Shown here piece after piece: positions 12,601-16,345 of a stretch of DNA of 16,345 nucleotides (positions are counted from its first letter, which is position 1; every line of letters begins with the position of its first letter). The DNA is from BOG-908 sp964244615 (GTDB taxonomy: Bacteria > Pseudomonadota > Alphaproteobacteria > Acetobacterales > Acetobacteraceae). Under the pieces are notes generated by a model, which saw only the letters and a list, made by a program, of their open reading frames with translations, was not told where the DNA came from and did not search any database. A program made the translations under genes and the position numbers. Location: NCBI GenBank assembly GCA_964244615.1, contig CAXTJP010000060.1:1-16345 (forward strand), written 5' to 3'.

Positions 12601-13484
12601 GCACGCCGCTCGGCGCGCTGAGCGCGGACCTGGCCGAGGTGGAACGCATCGTCCGGCAGGCCGGCACGTCGTTCTATCGCGGCATGCGCATCCTGCCGCC
12701 GGACCGGCGGGCGGCGATGTACGCGATCTACGCGTTCTGCCGGCTGGTGGACGACATCGCCGACGAGCCGGCGCCGATCGAGCAGAAGCGCCGCTTCCTG
12801 AACCTGTGGCGCCGGCGGATCGACGCGCTGATGCGCGGCGTCGCCGAGGGCGAGGCGGCGGAGGGGGCCGTGGCCCGCGTCCTGCTGCTGGCGCAGCGCC
12901 GCTTCGGGCTGCGCTGCGAGGATTTCCGGGCGGTGATCGACGGCATGCAGACCGACGCCGAGACGGTGATCGTGGCGCCCGACTTCGCCACCCTCGATCT
13001 CTACTGCGACAGGGTGGCCTCCGCGGTCGGCCGGCTGTCGGTGCGCGCCTTCGGCGACGGCTCGCCCTCGGCCGAAGAGGTGGCCCACCACCTGGGGCGG
13101 GCGCTGCAGCTGACCAACATCCTGCGCGACCTGGACGAGGACGCGTCGCGCGGCCGGCTCTACCTGCCGCGCGAGTGGCTGGCGGAGGCGGACGTGCCGC
13201 TCGACCCCTCGGCGGCGCTGGCCTGCCCTCGCCTGGGCGTGGTCTGCGAGCGCGCCGCCCGCACGGCGCGCAGCCACTTCACCAAGGCCACCGCCGCGAT
13301 GGCGCGCTGCGACCGGCGCGCGATGAAGCCGGCCAGGCTGATGGCCGCCACCTACTGGGCCGTGCTGTCGCGGCTGGAACGGCGCGGCTGGGCCAGGCTG
13401 CGCGAACGCGTCTCGCTGCCGGGCTGGGAAAAGGCGCTGATCCTGCTGCGGTTCTCGCTCGGCCTGGCGACCGCGCCGCGATGA
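12597..13484 (+). CDS. hpnD: Presqualene diphosphate synthase HpnD
   Basis: 295 residues from GTG 12597, overlapping the hpnC stop by 4 nt. It condenses two farnesyl diphosphates to presqualene diphosphate, the first committed step. The aspartate motifs are canonical: DDIAD (52-56) in YAIYAFCRLVDDIADEP, and LTNILRDLDEDASRGRLYLP with D178 and D182. The N-terminal SFYRGMRILPPDRRAAMYAI is typical of the phytoene/squalene synthase family. A longer frame that contains hpnE also reads through this region, but in a different phase and without family features. It ends in an ATGA overlap with hpnE. Confidence 0.96.
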   Translation: MSTPLGALSADLAEVERIVRQAGTSFYRGMRILPPDRRAAMYAIYAFCRLVDDIADEPAPIEQKRRFLNLWRRRIDALMRGVAEGEAAEGAVARVLLLAQRRFGLRCEDFRAVIDGMQTDAETVIVAPDFATLDLYCDRVASAVGRLSVRAFGDGSPSAEEVAHHLGRALQLTNILRDLDEDASRGRLYLPREWLAEADVPLDPSAALACPRLGVVCERAARTARSHFTKATAAMARCDRRAMKPARLMAATYWAVLSRLERRGWARLRERVSLPGWEKALILLRFSLGLATAPR

Positions 13485-14719
13485 GCCGGGTGCACGTGGT
13501 GGGCGGCGGGCTGGCCGGGCTGGCCGCCGCCCTGGAGCTGGCCGAGGCCGGGCGCCCGGTGACGGTCTACGAGGGTGCGCCGTCCTGCGGCGGGCGCTGC
13601 CGGTCGTATTTCGATCGCGAGCTCGGCTGCCGGATCGACAACGGCAACCACCTGCTGCTCTCGGGCAACCGGGCGGCGATGGGCTACCTGGACCGGGTCG
13701 GCGCGCGCGGCACGCTGGGCGGCCCGGCGACACCGGTGTTCCCCTTCGTCGACGTGCGCAGCGGCCAGCGCTGGACCGTGCGGCCGAACGCCGGACGGGT
13801 GCCGTGGTGGCTGCTGGTCCCTGGGCGGGGCGTGCCCGGGGCGAGGCTGCGCGACTTCGCCGCCCTGCTGCGGCTGCGCCGTGCCGACGACGACGACACG
13901 GTCGGCGGCATGCTGCCGCACAACGCGCTCTACGAGCGGCTGATCGAGCCGCTGGCGGTCTCGGCGCTGAACACGCCGGCGGACCAGGGCAGCGCGCGGC
14001 TGATGTGGGCGGTGATGGCCGAGACGCTGCTGCTTGGCGGGTCGCATTGCGTGCCCTGCTTCCCGGCCGAGGGTCTGTCCGAAAGCTTCATCGACCCCGG
14101 AGTGGCGCGGGTGACGGCGCTGGGCGGGACGGTGCGCACCGGCCACCGCGTCCCGGCGCTGCGGATCGAGGACGGACGGGTGACCGGGCTCGGCGGGCCG
14201 GACCCCGTCTCGGTCGGTGCGGACGAGGCGGTGGTGCTGGCGGTGCCGGCCCCTGCCGCGGCCGGGATGCTGCCCGGGCTGAGCGTGCCGGACGAGCACG
14301 AGGCCATCCTGAACCTGCATTTCAGGATGGAGGCGCCTGCCGGCGAGGCGGGGTTCGTGGGCGTGGTGGGCGGGCTGGCGGAGTGGGTGTTCGTCAAGCC
14401 GGGGGTGGTATCGGTCACCGTGTCGGCGGCCAACCGGCTGCTTGACCGCGACAGCGATCGCCTGGCGGCGGCAATCTGGCCGGAAGTGTGTGCGGCGACC
14501 GGTATTGTTGCCGAGATGCCACCGTGGCGGGTAATTCGAGAGAAGCGTGCCACCTTCGCCGCAACTCCGGCGCAACACAAGCGTCGCCCTTCTGCCACAA
14601 CGGCGGTTCCAAACCTGGTGCTCGCGGGCGATTGGACCAATACCGGGTTGCCCGCAACCATCGAAGGTGCGATCAGGTCCGGCTTTGCTGCGGCGCGGCG
14701 AATCCAGGCGGGTGCCTGA
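13481..14719 (+). CDS. hpnE: Hydroxysqualene dehydroxylase HpnE (FAD-dependent)
   Basis: 412 residues from ATG 13481, overlapping the hpnD stop. An amine-oxidase/phytoene-desaturase-type flavoprotein that reductively removes the hydroxyl of hydroxysqualene to give squalene. The Rossmann dinucleotide motif VVGGGLAGLAAA (6-17) ends with the FAD-ribose acid E31. GGRCRSYFDRELG and DNGNHLLLSGN follow, and the C-terminal FAD segment VLAGDWTNTGLPATIEGAI is intact. The last 80 or so codons (from about 14480) use noticeably more A/T in the third position than the rest of the gene. A 97-nt gap, the only sizeable one in the operon, separates it from shc. Confidence 0.95.
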   Translation: MSRVHVVGGGLAGLAAALELAEAGRPVTVYEGAPSCGGRCRSYFDRELGCRIDNGNHLLLSGNRAAMGYLDRVGARGTLGGPATPVFPFVDVRSGQRWTVRPNAGRVPWWLLVPGRGVPGARLRDFAALLRLRRADDDDTVGGMLPHNALYERLIEPLAVSALNTPADQGSARLMWAVMAETLLLGGSHCVPCFPAEGLSESFIDPGVARVTALGGTVRTGHRVPALRIEDGRVTGLGGPDPVSVGADEAVVLAVPAPAAAGMLPGLSVPDEHEAILNLHFRMEAPAGEAGFVGVVGGLAEWVFVKPGVVSVTVSAANRLLDRDSDRLAAAIWPEVCAATGIVAEMPPWRVIREKRATFAATPAQHKRRPSATTAVPNLVLAGDWTNTGLPATIEGAIRSGFAAARRIQAGA

Positions 14720-14816
14720 CCGGGCGGCCGCACCGCATGACTGGGTTGCGGCAGCGTATCCTACAGAGTCGCGTATCGACGCAAGACCCGAGCCGCCGCC
14801 ACAACCAAGAACGAGC

Positions 14817-16345
14817 ATGCAAGCCAATACACTGACCGATCCCGCCCCGACGATCCGCCTGCAGACGTTACAGGCCAGCATCGAGCAGGCGGCCTGTGCT
14901 CTGGAGCGACGTCAGAACGCGGACGGCCATTGGCGTTTCGAGCTCGAGGCGGACGCGACGATTCCGGCCGAGTACATCCTGCTCGAACACTACCTTGACC
15001 GGATCGATCCGGGGTTGCAGGGCCGCATCGGGGTCTATCTGCGCGACATACAGGGCGCGCATGGCGGCTGGCCGCTGTTCCACGGCGGCGTGTTCGACCT
15101 CTCCGCCAGCGTGAAGGCCTACTTCGCGCTGAAATGCCTGGGCGACAGCCCGGACGCCCCGCACATGGCGCGCGCCCGTGCGGCCATCCTGGCCGCCGGC
15201 GGGGCCGAGCGCACCAACGTGTTCACCCGCATCCAGCTCGCTTTGTTCGGCGAGGTGCCCTGGCACGCGATCCCGACCATGCCGGTCGAGATCATGCTGC
15301 TGCCGGAGTGGTTCTTCTTCCACCTCTCGAAGATCTCTTACTGGTCGCGCACCGTCATCGTGCCGCTGCTGGTGCTGATGGCGCGCCGTCCGCGGGCGAT
15401 CAACCCGCACGACGTGCACATCCCGGAGCTGTTCACCAGGCCGGCGGCGGACATACGCGACTACATACGCGGGCCGTATCGCAGCTGGTGGGGCCACGCG
15501 TTCAAGGCGCTCGACATCGGCCTCAAGCGCACGGAAGGCTGGTTCCCGCGCGGGGCACGGGCGCGGGCCACCGCCCAGGCGGTGGCGTTCGTCACCGAGC
15601 GGCTGAACGGCGAGGACGGCCTGGGCGCCATCTACCCGGCGATGGCCAACAGCGTGATGATGTTCGCAGCCCTCGGCTACGAGCCGGCGCACCCCGACGC
15701 GGCGCTGGCCTGGCTTTCGGTCCGCAAGCTGATCGTCGACGATGGCGAGCGTGCCTACGTCCAGCCCTGCGTCTCGCCGATCTGGGACACCGCCCTGGCG
15801 GGCGTCGCCATGGCCGAGGCGCAGACCGGGTGCGAGCTGGGCCGCGCGCCGGTGGAAGCCGCCAGCGACTGGCTGGCCGCGCGGCAGATCCTGGACGTGA
15901 AGGGCGACTGGGCGGTCCGCCGGCCGGATGTGGCCCCCGGCGGCTGGGCGTTCCAATACGCCAACGACCACTACCCGGACGTGGACGACACCGCGGTGGT
16001 GGGCATGCTGCTGGCCCGCAACGGCGACCCGGCGCACGAAGAAGCCATCGTACGGGCCCGCGACTGGATCGTCGGCATGCAGAGCAGCGATGGCGGCTGG
16101 GGCGCGTTCGAGCCGGAGAACACCCACTCCTACCTCAATCACATCCCGTTCGCCGACCACGGCGCCTTGCTGGACCCGCCGACCGCCGACGTGACCGGCC
16201 GCTGCGTCGGGTTCCTGGCGCAGATCGGCATGGCGGCCGACCACCCGGTGATGGCGCGCGCGCTCGCCTATCTTCGGCGCGAACAGGAAGCCGACGGCAG
16301 CTGGTTCGGCCGCTGGGGCACCAACTACATCTACGGCACCTGGTC
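14817..16345 (+). CDS. shc: Squalene-hopene cyclase (5' part; cut by window end)
   Basis: The frame is open from ATG 14817 to the window edge, 509 residues of an enzyme usually about 630-720 long. Shc is a monotopic membrane enzyme that cyclises squalene to hopene and hopanol. The catalytic acid motif DVDD is at 388-391 in HYPDVDDTAVVG. QW-type repeats are visible as DGHWRFEL (near residue 40), HGGWPLF, SSDGGWGAFE (near 428) and ADGSWFGRWGTNY. PVEIMLLPEWFFFHLSKISYW is the family's membrane-facing segment. The start is the first ATG consistent with the family; only weak purine-rich AAGAACGAG precedes it. An alternative symbol is hpnF. It is in the same direction as hpnA-E but not overlapping, so it may have its own promoter. 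Confidence 0.96.
   Translation, partial: MQANTLTDPAPTIRLQTLQASIEQAACALERRQNADGHWRFELEADATIPAEYILLEHYLDRIDPGLQGRIGVYLRDIQGAHGGWPLFHGGVFDLSASVKAYFALKCLGDSPDAPHMARARAAILAAGGAERTNVFTRIQLALFGEVPWHAIPTMPVEIMLLPEWFFFHLSKISYWSRTVIVPLLVLMARRPRAINPHDVHIPELFTRPAADIRDYIRGPYRSWWGHAFKALDIGLKRTEGWFPRGARARATAQAVAFVTERLNGEDGLGAIYPAMANSVMMFAALGYEPAHPDAALAWLSVRKLIVDDGERAYVQPCVSPIWDTALAGVAMAEAQTGCELGRAPVEAASDWLAARQILDVKGDWAVRRPDVAPGGWAFQYANDHYPDVDDTAVVGMLLARNGDPAHEEAIVRARDWIVGMQSSDGGWGAFEPENTHSYLNHIPFADHGALLDPPTADVTGRCVGFLAQIGMAADHPVMARALAYLRREQEADGSWFGRWGTNYIYGTW

Noticed and set aside
12557..13480. Long N-terminal extension of the hpnE frame across hpnD
   Set aside because: The extension lies out of phase over hpnD and is low-complexity; the FAD-binding start at 13481 matches the family and overlaps the hpnD stop.
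14720..14816. Sigma-70-like promoter before shc (TTGCGG with a TATCGA-like box)
   Set aside because: The spacing is about 22 nt, too long; only the composition shift is reported.
14868..16244. 458-codon open frame on the minus strand opposite shc
   Set aside because: It is antisense to a clear squalene-hopene cyclase with catalytic and QW motifs; its composition (His/Arg/Gly-rich, no domains) is typical of GC-rich shadow frames.
1..16345. CRISPR array, tRNA/rRNA genes, prophage, toxin-antitoxin or defence genes
   Set aside because: No regularly spaced repeats, no tRNA-like cloverleaf and no such protein families were seen on either strand.

Overview
The window is a dense, very GC-rich (about 70 percent by eye) bacterial chromosome segment. 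Gene content (SPOR-type protein, rpsF-rpsR-rplI, hisF-hisE-HIT, gloB with a divergent methyltransferase, a complete squalene-hopene operon) points to an alphaproteobacterium, most likely Rhodospirillales and possibly Acetobacteraceae. That placement is inference, because no rRNA or tRNA gene is present.

Layout. 1-228 is the tail of a SPOR-like protein. 357-1819 is the ribosomal operon rpsF-rpsR-rplI (bS6, bS18, bL9). It has a structured leader resembling the known S6:S18 autoregulatory motif, and a 143-bp palindromic MITE-like insertion between rpsF and rpsR. 1845-2222 (minus) is a small VOC/glyoxalase-fold protein. 2331-5275 is a plus-strand run: a cyclopropane-fatty-acid-synthase-like methyltransferase, hisF, hisE and a HIT hydrolase. 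It ends at an AT-rich convergent terminator patch. 5395-7765 (minus) is a three-gene unit: SAM methyltransferase, GT39-like membrane glycosyltransferase with an apparent CTG start, and an unknown 98-aa protein, coupled by 4-nt overlaps. 7837-8565 is glyoxalase II (gloB), divergent from that unit. 8735-9522 (minus) is a MarR regulator followed by an unknown 94-aa protein.

9651-16345 is the hopanoid operon hpnA-hpnB-hpnC-hpnD-hpnE-shc, divergent from the MarR gene. HpnD, HpnC and HpnE turn two farnesyl diphosphates into squalene through presqualene diphosphate and hydroxysqualene. Shc (cut by the window end) cyclises squalene to hopene/hopanol. HpnA and HpnB are the usual hopanoid-associated epimerase-like and glycosyltransferase-like proteins. 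hpnA to hpnE are joined by 4-nt stop/start overlaps, with a 97-nt gap only before shc. hpnA has a GTG start, no visible ribosome binding site, and a 12-codon upstream ORF overlapping its start.

Most of the window is ordinary housekeeping and hopanoid metabolism; I see no CRISPR, prophage, toxin-antitoxin or defence system. The best unexplained signals are regulatory: the MITE-like element that separates the rpsR ribosome binding site from its start codon yet could fold to bring them back together, the rpsF leader, the hpnA leader (strong hairpin plus overlapping mini-ORF), and the CTG start in the glycosyltransferase gene.
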